Source: Methylococcaceae bacterium (GTDB lineage: Bacteria > Pseudomonadota > Gammaproteobacteria > Methylococcales > Methylomonadaceae). Taken from it: 18,038 bases of DNA. The notes beneath the pieces are model-generated. The model was not told where the DNA came from, did not search any database, and saw only the letters and a program-made list of their open reading frames with translations. Every line of letters starts with the position of its first letter. Position 1 is the stretch's first letter. The DNA lies in the NCBI GenBank assembly GCA_005779525.1, contig SXIZ01000277.1, positions 1 through 18,038 of the forward strand, given 5' to 3'. This document shows, piece by piece, positions 6,537 through 15,711 of this stretch. The translations under genes were made by a program, and so were the position numbers.

Positions 6537-7631
6537 ATGCTAAAATTGCTTAAATTAGCACTTGTGTTGACATTGTGCTGCGCTTACGCCATGAGTGCAC
6601 GAGCCGAACACAATTCAGAACAGGCTTGGCTAGATTATCATTGGGGTCGAGGTTTAAATCTACCCGCGTTAAATTTGAATATTGGGGGCTATTTTAAAGC
6701 ATCTTATGTTCGCGAAGAGCTTTCCCCCGACAAATTTTCAGTCAACGATTTAAGCGTATTCATTACCTGGTCGCCTTTTGATCGTCTGCGTTTTTTTGCA
6801 GAAGTCGAACAACATAACTGGTTAAGTAACGAGGGTGTGTCACGTTTTAACGAAACCCTGAGTGTCGAGCGCTTGTTTGTGGATGTGTTGTTATCGGAGT
6901 CCTCAACGCTACGCTTTGGAAAATATCTGACCCCTGTAGGTCGCTGGAATGTCATCCATTCCGCACCTTTAGTGTGGACCACCAATCGTCCGGTACTCAC
7001 CGATGACCGTTCTTATGCACCCCGTGCCAATGGAGTATTGTTGACGCACAGTCATTTGGTGAACGAACATAATTTGGATATTACGCTGTATTTGGACGAC
7101 TCAACCGATTTAGAAATTAAATCGCGGAATAATATTGTATTTGATCGTGCCGCGGGTGCCCGCGTGAATTATGAATTAACAGAACATTTACAAATTGGAA
7201 GTTCCTACTTAGCCTATCAAAAACTTTCGGATATGGCGTTAGCCGACCTAAACTCCCCTGATGATGCTCCTTTACCCTGGCATCATTTGATTGGTATCGA
7301 TGCACTCTGGCAGCATAACGGCTATGAAGTGTTATTTGAATCGCATTATCATTTGCGTGACGATCCTAAACATATATTGGATGAAAAAAGTCTGTTTATT
7401 CAAGGCGTCGCTCCGTTGGTGGCACAAGTTTCTGCTGTGGCGCGCTACGAATATTTCAATAGCAGTATTTTCCGTCCATTACTGCAAGATACTGTTGCGC
7501 ATATCGGCGTGACGGGCTTAGCTTGGCGACCATTTTTACCCATGGTGTTAAAAGCAGAATATCGCTTTGGTTCTGGCAACCAAATTATTGCCCCCAGTGG
7601 TTTTTATCTTTCTATTGCAACATTTTATTGA
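6537..7631 (+). CDS. Outer-membrane beta-barrel protein (porin-like)
   Basis: A 364-residue protein with a clear Sec signal peptide (MLKLLKLALVLTLCCAYAMSARA, cleavage probably before EH). The mature part has alternating strands rich in aromatic residues and ends in ...FYLSIATFY, the terminal aromatic typical of BamA-inserted barrels. Segments such as LNIGGYFKASYV, LRFFAEVEQ, LRFGKYLTPVGRWN and LKAEYRFGSG look like porin strands of the phosphate-selective or general porin type. I recognise no specificity loop. It lies divergent from the kinase gene and 5 bases before the PstS-like gene, so the two plus-strand genes are almost certainly one transcript. A role in solute entry or cell-surface sensing linked to the two-component pair is likely. 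A weak AGG (6532-6534) sits very close to the ATG. Barrel class is confident; substrate unknown. Confidence 0.8.
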   Translation: MLKLLKLALVLTLCCAYAMSARAEHNSEQAWLDYHWGRGLNLPALNLNIGGYFKASYVREELSPDKFSVNDLSVFITWSPFDRLRFFAEVEQHNWLSNEGVSRFNETLSVERLFVDVLLSESSTLRFGKYLTPVGRWNVIHSAPLVWTTNRPVLTDDRSYAPRANGVLLTHSHLVNEHNLDITLYLDDSTDLEIKSRNNIVFDRAAGARVNYELTEHLQIGSSYLAYQKLSDMALADLNSPDDAPLPWHHLIGIDALWQHNGYEVLFESHYHLRDDPKHILDEKSLFIQGVAPLVAQVSAVARYEYFNSSIFRPLLQDTVAHIGVTGLAWRPFLPMVLKAEYRFGSGNQIIAPSGFYLSIATFY

Positions 7632-7636
7632 TACGC

Positions 7637-8098
7637 ATGTTGCTGTTACGTAATCGGATCATTCTTAGCCTTCTGCTGCTCTGTAGTAGTGCATGTTTTG
7701 CGGATGATATTTTAATTGTCATGGGCCAATCGTATGCCGTTGAAAAATTGAGCATTAAACAATTAGAAAATATTTATCGACGCAAAACCCAGCTTAATCA
7801 GGTAGGGGAACGTTGGAATCCCATTAATTTAAGTGCTAGTGATCGCTTGCGGGCTGCTTTTGCACAAAAAATCTATCAAGAACCATCCGAAGTGATGGAA
7901 GCCTATTGGAACACCCAATATTTTCAGGGCATTATGCCGCCGTATGTGGTTAATTCTGTTGAAGGGATGTTACGGATGCTGGAAACCACCCCGGGTGCCA
8001 TTGGCTATCTATTGCCGTGTCAACTCGATAAGCGCGTCCGTGTAGTATTAAAACTCACAGTCAATGAATCCTTAGCGGATTTGTGCGAAAAAAAATAG
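7637..8098 (+). CDS. Small PstS-like periplasmic substrate-binding protein
   Basis: The frame is open from 7523, but the first 38 codons overlap the porin gene. The ATG at 7637, 5 bases after the porin stop, begins a good signal peptide (MLLLRNRIILSLLLLCSSACFA, then DD). The protein is 153 residues. It carries features of short phosphate-type binding proteins: DILIVMGQ, LSIKQLENIYRRKTQLNQVGERWNPINLSASDRLRAAFAQKI, EAYWNTQYFQGIMPP, NSVEGMLRMLETTPGAIGYL. It is about half the length of PstS, and no ABC permease or ATPase is nearby. A sensing or auxiliary capture role is therefore more likely than direct transport. Such short proteins are often found near signalling genes; here it sits beside a porin, a histidine kinase/NtrC pair and a cyclase. 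The family is fairly sure; the ligand (phosphate or another oxyanion) is inferred. Confidence 0.82.
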   Translation: MLLLRNRIILSLLLLCSSACFADDILIVMGQSYAVEKLSIKQLENIYRRKTQLNQVGERWNPINLSASDRLRAAFAQKIYQEPSEVMEAYWNTQYFQGIMPPYVVNSVEGMLRMLETTPGAIGYLLPCQLDKRVRVVLKLTVNESLADLCEKK

Positions 8099-8270
8099 CG
8101 CGAAATGTCTGCTCAAAGCGTGCACTGAGACCTGCAAATATTTTAGTTTTCTAGCAGTCGTCGTAAGAATTTACGCCAAAATTCAAGGTAAAATAAGCCA
8201 TTCGAGTTTTTAGATATCTGAATCTTGCAAATCAGAATTCATCTGCACATGCTGTTTTGGAGTACGCCTT

Positions 8271-10565
8271 TTGACCAGAAAAACACGCATTAATTTAAGC
8301 GTATTTTGTTTAGCGCTAATGCTGTTGGGGGGGATGAATGCAATCTTTTCTCAAACCAGCTATGGCGTCTATCTGGAAGAGGAATTGGGATTAAGTGCGT
8401 TGTTTAATCTCAGAGGCTCCATCCGCGCACCGCGCAATGTGGTTATCGTAAGTATTGATCAGGTTTCTGCGGAAGTATTACGCTTAGGCGATAATCCTGA
8501 AAATTGGCCGCGCCATTACTACACTCAACTGATAGAAAAACTCAATAAACAAAGCCCAGCGTTAATTGCATTTAATATTCATTTCAGCGAAAGTCGCAAT
8601 GACAATGGCGATACCGTGCTTGCCGAGGCCATGGCCGCAAGTAAAAAAATTATTCTTAGCAATTACTTAAAGCAATACACGCTTAATGGCTTTCCGCCAA
8701 ATAGTGAATTTAGTTATGAGCGTGTCATTAATCCTATCCCCATTTTTCAAGACGCCGCCCTCAGTTCTTCACCTTTTCCGCTGGCGAAAACTTCATCCAC
8801 AATTAAGACTTTCTGGACCTTTAAACGTAGCGCTGGCGATATTCCTACGTTTCCGGTGACTGTATTTCAGTATTTTTTGTTTAAGCAGCATTTTTTAGAG
8901 ATAAAACATCTGTTACAGCTGCTGAATCCCAGTGTGGCAAATACACTACCCGAGTCATTTCCAGCTATGCAGCACGCAGGGCACGCCGATCAATTACAAA
9001 GTTGCGATCAAATTATCGCTACGGTCACGAATGCTATCCTGCTCAGCCCAGAAACTCTTGCAGCATTTAGCCACTTAATCGCTCATCACTCGGAGTTAAG
9101 CCCTGCAAGTCGACGCTTGCTCGAATCTTGGCTTGACCTCCTTCAAGGGGGTGAAAATCTTTATCTAAATCATTATGGTAGAGCAGGCAGTATTTTTACC
9201 ATTCCCTTTTACCAAGTATTAGTCGCTGATTATTTACAACCAGAATTATTTAAAAACAGTATTGTGATGGTTGGCTATTCAGACCGCTTGCAACCAGAGA
9301 AAAACCAAGATTTTTTTACAGCGTTTTCCTCCAACAACCAAGATAGCGTGAGCCCAATTGAAATTGCAGCCACGGCGGTAGCTAATTTGTTACAGCGTTC
9401 TTGGATTATGCCTATGGATGCCCAGCAACAAATCGCGCTGATCGTTATTTGGGGAGTCATTTTAGCTGCGGTGCTAAGTTTTTTAAGTTATCCGGTGATT
9501 TTGTTGAGTCTATTACTCCTCGGCTTAAGCTTTGTCGGAGTTGCTGAATTGGTGTTTTATCAAAAATCTTTATGGATACCGGTATTTATTCCCCTTGCCA
9601 TACAAATTCCTTTAGCTCTCGCCTTAGCCAGCATAGTGCATTACGTTAAGAATCGTCAGGCGCATCGGCATATGCAAAAAGCGTTTAGTTATTACATTCC
9701 TCGCGATGTCATCCATAACCTAACCCAACAGCCTAAAATTGAGGAATTACATAGCTACGGTGAATTATTGCAAGGGGTATGTATGGCCACCGATGCTGGC
9801 GAATATACGGCGTTAGGCGAAAATCTAAACCCCTTAGAATTAAATCAGCTGATGAACAAGTACTATGCGATTATGTTTCCGGTCGTGAAACAACACCAAG
9901 GTATAGTTTCAGATGTTATGGGCGATGCGATGCTAGCCATCTGGGCAAGTGCGACACATGATCAACGTCTTAGAATTAAAGCCTGTAAAACAGCGTTAGC
10001 GATTAAAGCGGCTATCGATGAATTTAACCAGACACAGCCTTTTCAATTACACACGCGTATCGGCCTGCATTATGGTGCCATGCGCTTAGGTAATGTGGGC
10101 GCGCAAGATCATTTTGAATATCGTGCGGTGGGTGATGTGGTCAATACCGCCACCCGCGTAGAAGGCTTAAACAAGCTATTAGGCACTAAAATATTGATTT
10201 CACAGCATGTCATAGAGGATATTGAGCTGTTTAATATCCGTGAGATGGGGGTTTTTATTTTCAAGGGAAAAACCCAGCCAGTAAAACTTTTTGAATTACT
10301 GCATAGCCGCGAGGCAAATACCGCCTACATTCCTTACTTAACAGTAAAATTTACTGCAGCATTAAAATGTTTTCAGCAGTATCGTTGGCAAGAAGCATTG
10401 ACTAAATTTCAAACCCTACAACACGAATTTCCATTGGATGGACCTACTTTATTTTATATCAGATACTTAACAGCGAATATGTATAATATCCCTCCCCAGG
10501 GTGAACGCCACAGTGAAGCAGTGATCGATGTTGGCAATCAATTTAACCCTGTACTTTACAGTTAG
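8271..10565 (+). CDS. CHASE2-domain class III adenylate/guanylate cyclase
   Basis: A 764-residue membrane cyclase with a TTG start, chosen because GGAG (8259-8262) lies 8 bases upstream and the N-terminus reads MTRKTRINL before TM1 (about 9-27). A periplasmic CHASE2 domain follows (about 35-378; RAPRNVVIVSIDQVS and FKNSIVMVGYSD are typical). Three close TM helices come next (about 386-458), then the cyclase catalytic domain (about 500-675). Metal-binding D508 (MATDAGEYTAL) and D552 (VMGDAMLAIW) are present, as are transition-state N625 and R629 (VGDVVNTATRVEGLN). By my alignment the purine-selecting position, seven residues before N625, is R618, so ATP versus GTP use is not read directly; cAMP is the usual product of this subfamily. 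The last 75 residues (FQQYRWQEALTKFQTLQHEFP) look like a single TPR-like hairpin. It is 172 bases from the PstS-like gene and 145 from the hybrid kinase gene. Confidence 0.93.
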   Translation: MTRKTRINLSVFCLALMLLGGMNAIFSQTSYGVYLEEELGLSALFNLRGSIRAPRNVVIVSIDQVSAEVLRLGDNPENWPRHYYTQLIEKLNKQSPALIAFNIHFSESRNDNGDTVLAEAMAASKKIILSNYLKQYTLNGFPPNSEFSYERVINPIPIFQDAALSSSPFPLAKTSSTIKTFWTFKRSAGDIPTFPVTVFQYFLFKQHFLEIKHLLQLLNPSVANTLPESFPAMQHAGHADQLQSCDQIIATVTNAILLSPETLAAFSHLIAHHSELSPASRRLLESWLDLLQGGENLYLNHYGRAGSIFTIPFYQVLVADYLQPELFKNSIVMVGYSDRLQPEKNQDFFTAFSSNNQDSVSPIEIAATAVANLLQRSWIMPMDAQQQIALIVIWGVILAAVLSFLSYPVILLSLLLLGLSFVGVAELVFYQKSLWIPVFIPLAIQIPLALALASIVHYVKNRQAHRHMQKAFSYYIPRDVIHNLTQQPKIEELHSYGELLQGVCMATDAGEYTALGENLNPLELNQLMNKYYAIMFPVVKQHQGIVSDVMGDAMLAIWASATHDQRLRIKACKTALAIKAAIDEFNQTQPFQLHTRIGLHYGAMRLGNVGAQDHFEYRAVGDVVNTATRVEGLNKLLGTKILISQHVIEDIELFNIREMGVFIFKGKTQPVKLFELLHSREANTAYIPYLTVKFTAALKCFQQYRWQEALTKFQTLQHEFPLDGPTLFYIRYLTANMYNIPPQGERHSEAVIDVGNQFNPVLYS

Positions 10566-10710
10566 TGTTTGCTAATTTGCACAGACGCCTATCAGGCTTA
10601 TAGAAAAACCTGATACAAAACTGTACACCGCTAAAACATCACTATTAAATTCTTGATCCACTTGCACGTTAAACTTTAACAACTTCTAACCTAAGGCAGC
10701 TGAAAAAACC

Positions 10711-13700
10711 ATGAGTTCAGAACCCTCCGGCATTTCTGTTTGGCAAATAAAAACTGGTTTATCTTGGTCTACTACGTGGAGCATCCTGGGCATTGCCACC
10801 CTAATATTTGGTTATCTCTGGCTTTTTCCCAATTCGTATGTTCAGCATATGCAGCTAGAACATTATTTACCGTTGCATCTTTTGCTTGAAATATTCGCTG
10901 TCACCATCGCGGTAGCCTGTTTTTCAGTCGGGGCTTATGCTCGCATCACCCACAGTCAAGCTAAACTGCCACTCATTTCGACGAGTTTTATTGCTGTGGC
11001 GTTAATGGATACTGCGCATCTGCTCACCTATCGCGGTATGCCAGCTGGAATAATTCCACCCTCGCCACAAACCGCCATTATCTTTTGGTTTGCAGCACGT
11101 TATGCCTTAGCGTTGTCTTTGTTAGCGTTAACTATTCTGGAAAAGTTTGAAACCAAAAAACTATTATCTTCTCAGTTAGTCCTGCTGGGGGCATTACTCT
11201 ATTCTGCAGTGATGTTGTATTTAGTCATAGCCCAAGAGAGTATTTTTCCAATTTTTTTTATCGAAGGTAATGGCCTAACTGCGGCTAAAATTGTTTATGA
11301 ATGGATTTTGATTGCACTATTAAGCGTTGCTTTAGGTGTAATTGGTCTTAAACGCAATTCAGAGCCACTTTTTAGCCATACAGATTTATTTGCGGCACTG
11401 TGGTTAACGATACTCAGTGAATTATGTTTTACGCTGTACGTAGATGTTAGCGATGCTATTAATATATTAGGCCACATCTTTAAGGTGTTAGCCTACGTTT
11501 TTATCTATAGAACCTTAGTCGTCGGTATTATCAGTCTGCCCTATAGACAATTAGAAAACAGTCAAAATACCCTGCAACAGCTGACGCACAATATTCATCA
11601 GGTATTTTGGATGGCGTCTGCCGATGGTCAGCGCATTATTTATGTGAGCCCTGCATACGCAACCATTTGGGGACGCTCTTGCCAGAGCTTGATTGACGAG
11701 CCCCAAAGTTGGTTTGCGGCCATTCCATCCAAGCACTATCAACGCGTGCTCGATTATGTGAAAGTTCACGCACAGCAGAACTATACCATTGAGTTTCCCA
11801 TTATCCGGCCAGATGGAAGTGAACGTTGGATACATCAACAAGGATTTCCAATATTTGATGCCGAGGGCAACGCACAGCGCATAGTGGGGATTGCAGAAGA
11901 CGTAACCGCGCAAATCCAAGCAAAGGCAGCGTTAATCGCCAGTGAAACACGTTTGAGTGCCATCTTAAGAACCGCTGCTGACGGAATTCATGTCGTAGAT
12001 GCCCAGGGTACCATTGTAGAAGCCAGTGCCTCTTTTCTCAAAAGCATCGGTTATGATGAGAGTTGTTTAGGGCATCTGAAAATAGCAGATTTTGATAAAT
12101 ATCTCCCCTCTGACACCATTGAAACCGCTATTAGCTATCTGCTGACACATAGTGGGGAAGCAAAAGTGCTGGAAACCAAGCATACCCACCGGGATGGATA
12201 TGAATTTTGGGTAGAAATTTTTGCTTGCGCGGTTCCGATTGCAGAAGAAACCTATATTTATGCGTCGTCACGGGACATTTCTAGCCGCAAAAATGCAGAA
12301 CTTGAACTGCAAAAAAGTGAACGTTTATTACGCGAATCACAGAAGGCAGCCAATATCGGTTGCTACATCAATGATTTATCTACCGGAATCTGGGAAAGCA
12401 CTCCCGTGTTAGATGAGATTTTTGGGATCACACGCACTTATCCACATACGATTGAGGGATGGCTCAAGCTTATTCATCCAGATTTCAAACAGCCTATGCA
12501 AGCAGCGCTGCAGGCAGTGATTCAAGATAAAATACTGTTTAATGAAGAATATAAGATTATTCGCCCCAATGATCAGGCCGAACGTTGGATGCACGGATTG
12601 GGCAAAATAGTGTTGGACAATCACCAAGGTATGAGCTTACTGGGAACGGTGCAAGACATTACCGAACGTAAAATCAGTGCGCAACGCGTTGAGTTTTTGA
12701 AAGAACTCTACGAAGCCTTAGCGAAAATCAACGAAATTATTATCCTCGCCACCGATCAAGTTGATTTATTTCAACAAATTTGTCATGTCAGCGTTGCGAC
12801 CGGATTAATGAAGCTTGCATGGATCGGTGTCGAACACCCGGAAAGTCAACGCATCATTCCGCTTGCGATGGCCGGTGATGGCATGGGTTATTTAGATGAA
12901 ATTGTCATTTCCAGTAATCCCGCTTCACCCGAAAGCCAAGGCCCCGTGGGTTTAGCCTGGAACACTAAAACCGCGGTGGTCTGTCAAAGTAATTTGAACC
13001 AAGTCACGATTCAACCCTGGTCAAATATTGTCAATAAATATGGTTGGCAATCGATTGCGAGTTTTCCCATTATTTGTGGGGAGCAATGCTACGCAGTATT
13101 TACGGTTTATCATACGGAAGCGAATTTTTTTAATGAAGAGGTGGTGAGTTTATTAAGCGCTACCGTGAATGATCTGGCGTTTGCGTTGACTGGTATGGAA
13201 ACCAAAAAAGCGCTAATCGAAAGTGAGGAGCGTTTTCGTTTATTAGTTGATGTCGCTCCAGTGCCTTTTCTGTTAATTGATGCCCAGCAAAATATAACCT
13301 TTTTAAATCCTGCGTTTACCCGGGTTTTTGGCTACCATTTACAGGAGATTCCGACCTTAAATCATTGGTGGAAGCTTGCTTCCCCAGCACTGGAATATCG
13401 GCAATGGCTTGCAGAAACATGGCACACAATTCTGCAACCAGCCAATGAGATGCACACCCACATAGATCCTTTAGAAATCACTTTGAATTGCAAAGATCAA
13501 AGTCAACGGACGGTCATTGCCAGTGTAACTAGTTTAGGTGCTGCGCATAAATCGGCCACGCATTTAATCGTGCTGTTTGATATCACCGATCGCAAAGCCA
13601 GTGAATTTGAATTAGAACGTAATCGTGAAAATCTCGAGGAAATGATCGAGGCCCGAACGGCGGAATTAGTCATCGCAAAAGACCAAGCAGAAGCCGCAAA

Positions 13701-15696
13701 TCGCGCTAAATCGGGTTTTCTTGCGAATATGAGTCACGAAATTCGTACCCCCATGAATGGGGTCATCGGGATGATTGACGTGTTACTGCAAACTTCATTA
13801 ACGCCTGAGCAATATAAAATTGCACAAATTATTCACGACTCGGCCTATGCACAGCTGGCGATTCTGAGCGATATTTTAGATTTTTCCAAAATTGAAGCTG
13901 GCAAAATGTTGGCGGTACCTGAAGCGTTTATGCTGGAAGCGGTGGTAGAAAGTGTCTGTCTGATGTTAGATCCGATGGCGCAATCCAAAAAAGTTGATCT
14001 TAAAGTGTTTGTTGATCCTAAAATCCCTCAATTACTCCTCGGTGATGCGCAACGCCTACGTCAAATTCTAACGAATCTCAGCAATAATGCGATTAAATTT
14101 TCCAGTGGCTTACCGCATAAAGGCGAAGTCAACGTTAGAGCGCAAATGCTTAGAATTGACTCTCGGCAAGTGTGGATAGCATTTGTGATTCGCGATAATG
14201 GCATAGGGATTAGTGAAGCCGCACAAAGCAAACTCTTCCAACGCTTTGAACAAGCGGATACCAGTACCACCCGAATTTATGGTGGGACTGGATTAGGATT
14301 AGTGATTTGTAATCGCTTAGCGGAAATATTAGGGGGGGAAATTAAGCTTCAAAGTTCTCCTGAACATGGCAGCGAATTTACCGTCAATCTCCCTTTCGAA
14401 ATACCCGCAGAACAACCTGAAACCCTGCCTTCGGCGGTGGTCGATATTCCCTGTTTAATCATCGGACCCCATACGGGTTTGACCCAAGATATTGGCTTAC
14501 ACCTCATCGACGCCGGAGCGCAAGTCACTTATATCGAAGACATAGAGGCTGTTAAATTATTGCCCCCACCTGCTGAAGCTTTGTGGATTTGGGTCTTTGA
14601 TTTATTTGGCACGCCTGCATTGGACGACATGCTCAACGCAGCACAAACTTATAAACAGACAATTGCAAATGATATCGCCATTCAACATCTAGCCATTGGA
14701 CGGGGTCGACGGCGTAAAGCCCGGTTGCTCGCTGAAAATGTAGCGCAAATTGATGGCAATTTATTAACTCGGCAGAGTATCTTGCGGGCGGTCACCATGA
14801 TCGCTGGTCGTGCCTTTCCAGAATCGAGTGCGCATTACACAGCGACAGAGGCGACCAATAGAGTAAAAGTAACTCGCGAGCATGCGGTTAATAAACGGCA
14901 ATTGATCTTGGTGGCAGAAGATAACGAAGTCAATCAGAACGTGATACGTGAACAACTCAATCTCTTAGGATTTTACGCGGATATTGTTGGGGATGGCCGC
15001 GAAGCTTTAACTCGCTGGTTGGTAGAAGATTACGCGCTGGTGTTAACAGACTTACATATGCCGCATCTGGATGGTTATCAATTAACAACGGCCATCCGTA
15101 ATGAAGAAGCTAAAACAGATAGTCAACGTACCCCTATCATTGCATTGACTGCAGTTGCCATGAAAGGCGAAGCGGAGAATTGTATTGCTCTCGGAATGGA
15201 TGATTATCTTAGTAAACCTACACCACTAGCGGAGTTAAGCACTATGATGCAAAAATGGTTACCGCAACCTGCAGAACCCAGCACCTCGCAAACTGCCGAA
15301 CTTAAGCCTGCCGAGACTCCTCAGCCTGAAGTTGCAAGCCCCCCCCAGATTAACCCTGAGTTATCTGATGCACCCGATTGGGATCCCGAGGCATTGGCTA
15401 GAATTGTAGGCAATAAACCTGCAAGCATACGCCGCTTTTTAGAGCTATTCCTAGTCACCAGTCAAGAGCAATGTCAGGTGTTGCAAACGGAAACGGATTT
15501 TAAAGTGCTCAGCAGCACTGCACATTCTTTAAAATCTTCATCACGTTCTGTAGGGGCTTTTCGCCTAGGAGATTTATGCCAATCTCTAGAAGCGGCAGGC
15601 AAAGCCGAAGATCGTGAAACTTGCAATTTTCTAATTGATGCTATTATTAATACACGAGAACTTACTGCACAAAAAATTAACCAAAATTTAAACTAA
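10711..15696 (+). CDS. Large hybrid histidine kinase: MASE3-PAS-PAS-PAS-GAF-PAS-HisKA-HATPase-REC-REC-HPt
   Basis: A 1661-residue membrane hybrid kinase. Residues about 22-275 form a multi-helix MASE3-type sensor (ALMDTAHLLTYRGM, then IIFWFAARYALALSLLAL). PAS domains lie at about 286-400, 408-525 and 535-655, a GAF at about 680-828, and a fourth PAS at about 836-960. A short coiled coil leads to HisKA with H1009 (FLANMSHEIRTPMNG), then HATPase_c with NLSNNAIKF (1122-1130), DNGIGI (1162-1167) and GGTGLGL (1191-1197). Residues about 1245-1368 look like a degenerate receiver without the acidic pocket. The next receiver is intact: E1403/D1404, D1447 (VLTDLHMP), K1502. After a Pro/Glu-rich linker (1518-1556) comes an HPt with H1605 (TAHSLKSSSRSVGA). 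This gives a full H-D-H relay ready to phosphorylate a separate receiver. The likely target is the receiver-ATPase gene 15 bases downstream. The ATG lacks a strong Shine-Dalgarno. PAS heme or flavin ligands cannot be told by eye. Confidence 0.95.
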   Translation: MSSEPSGISVWQIKTGLSWSTTWSILGIATLIFGYLWLFPNSYVQHMQLEHYLPLHLLLEIFAVTIAVACFSVGAYARITHSQAKLPLISTSFIAVALMDTAHLLTYRGMPAGIIPPSPQTAIIFWFAARYALALSLLALTILEKFETKKLLSSQLVLLGALLYSAVMLYLVIAQESIFPIFFIEGNGLTAAKIVYEWILIALLSVALGVIGLKRNSEPLFSHTDLFAALWLTILSELCFTLYVDVSDAINILGHIFKVLAYVFIYRTLVVGIISLPYRQLENSQNTLQQLTHNIHQVFWMASADGQRIIYVSPAYATIWGRSCQSLIDEPQSWFAAIPSKHYQRVLDYVKVHAQQNYTIEFPIIRPDGSERWIHQQGFPIFDAEGNAQRIVGIAEDVTAQIQAKAALIASETRLSAILRTAADGIHVVDAQGTIVEASASFLKSIGYDESCLGHLKIADFDKYLPSDTIETAISYLLTHSGEAKVLETKHTHRDGYEFWVEIFACAVPIAEETYIYASSRDISSRKNAELELQKSERLLRESQKAANIGCYINDLSTGIWESTPVLDEIFGITRTYPHTIEGWLKLIHPDFKQPMQAALQAVIQDKILFNEEYKIIRPNDQAERWMHGLGKIVLDNHQGMSLLGTVQDITERKISAQRVEFLKELYEALAKINEIIILATDQVDLFQQICHVSVATGLMKLAWIGVEHPESQRIIPLAMAGDGMGYLDEIVISSNPASPESQGPVGLAWNTKTAVVCQSNLNQVTIQPWSNIVNKYGWQSIASFPIICGEQCYAVFTVYHTEANFFNEEVVSLLSATVNDLAFALTGMETKKALIESEERFRLLVDVAPVPFLLIDAQQNITFLNPAFTRVFGYHLQEIPTLNHWWKLASPALEYRQWLAETWHTILQPANEMHTHIDPLEITLNCKDQSQRTVIASVTSLGAAHKSATHLIVLFDITDRKASEFELERNRENLEEMIEARTAELVIAKDQAEAANRAKSGFLANMSHEIRTPMNGVIGMIDVLLQTSLTPEQYKIAQIIHDSAYAQLAILSDILDFSKIEAGKMLAVPEAFMLEAVVESVCLMLDPMAQSKKVDLKVFVDPKIPQLLLGDAQRLRQILTNLSNNAIKFSSGLPHKGEVNVRAQMLRIDSRQVWIAFVIRDNGIGISEAAQSKLFQRFEQADTSTTRIYGGTGLGLVICNRLAEILGGEIKLQSSPEHGSEFTVNLPFEIPAEQPETLPSAVVDIPCLIIGPHTGLTQDIGLHLIDAGAQVTYIEDIEAVKLLPPPAEALWIWVFDLFGTPALDDMLNAAQTYKQTIANDIAIQHLAIGRGRRRKARLLAENVAQIDGNLLTRQSILRAVTMIAGRAFPESSAHYTATEATNRVKVTREHAVNKRQLILVAEDNEVNQNVIREQLNLLGFYADIVGDGREALTRWLVEDYALVLTDLHMPHLDGYQLTTAIRNEEAKTDSQRTPIIALTAVAMKGEAENCIALGMDDYLSKPTPLAELSTMMQKWLPQPAEPSTSQTAELKPAETPQPEVASPPQINPELSDAPDWDPEALARIVGNKPASIRRFLELFLVTSQEQCQVLQTETDFKVLSSTAHSLKSSSRSVGAFRLGDLCQSLEAAGKAEDRETCNFLIDAIINTRELTAQKINQNLN

Positions 15697-15711
15697 ACCT
15701 GGAAAGCATTG

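Noticed and set aside
6704..7000. 98-codon minus-strand open frame inside the porin gene.
   Set aside because: Basic, low-complexity translation with no family features, opposite a clear signal-peptide barrel protein; a shadow frame.
6537..7631. Sigma-54 promoter for the porin operon, expected from the NtrC-type neighbour.
   Set aside because: Searching by eye upstream (6300-6536), the best GG...GC pair had 11 instead of 10 bases between the dinucleotides, so no site is claimed.
10590..10615. Hairpin TATCAGG...CCTGATA after the cyclase gene as a terminator.
   Set aside because: Seven base pairs with a 12-base loop and no T-run; too weak.
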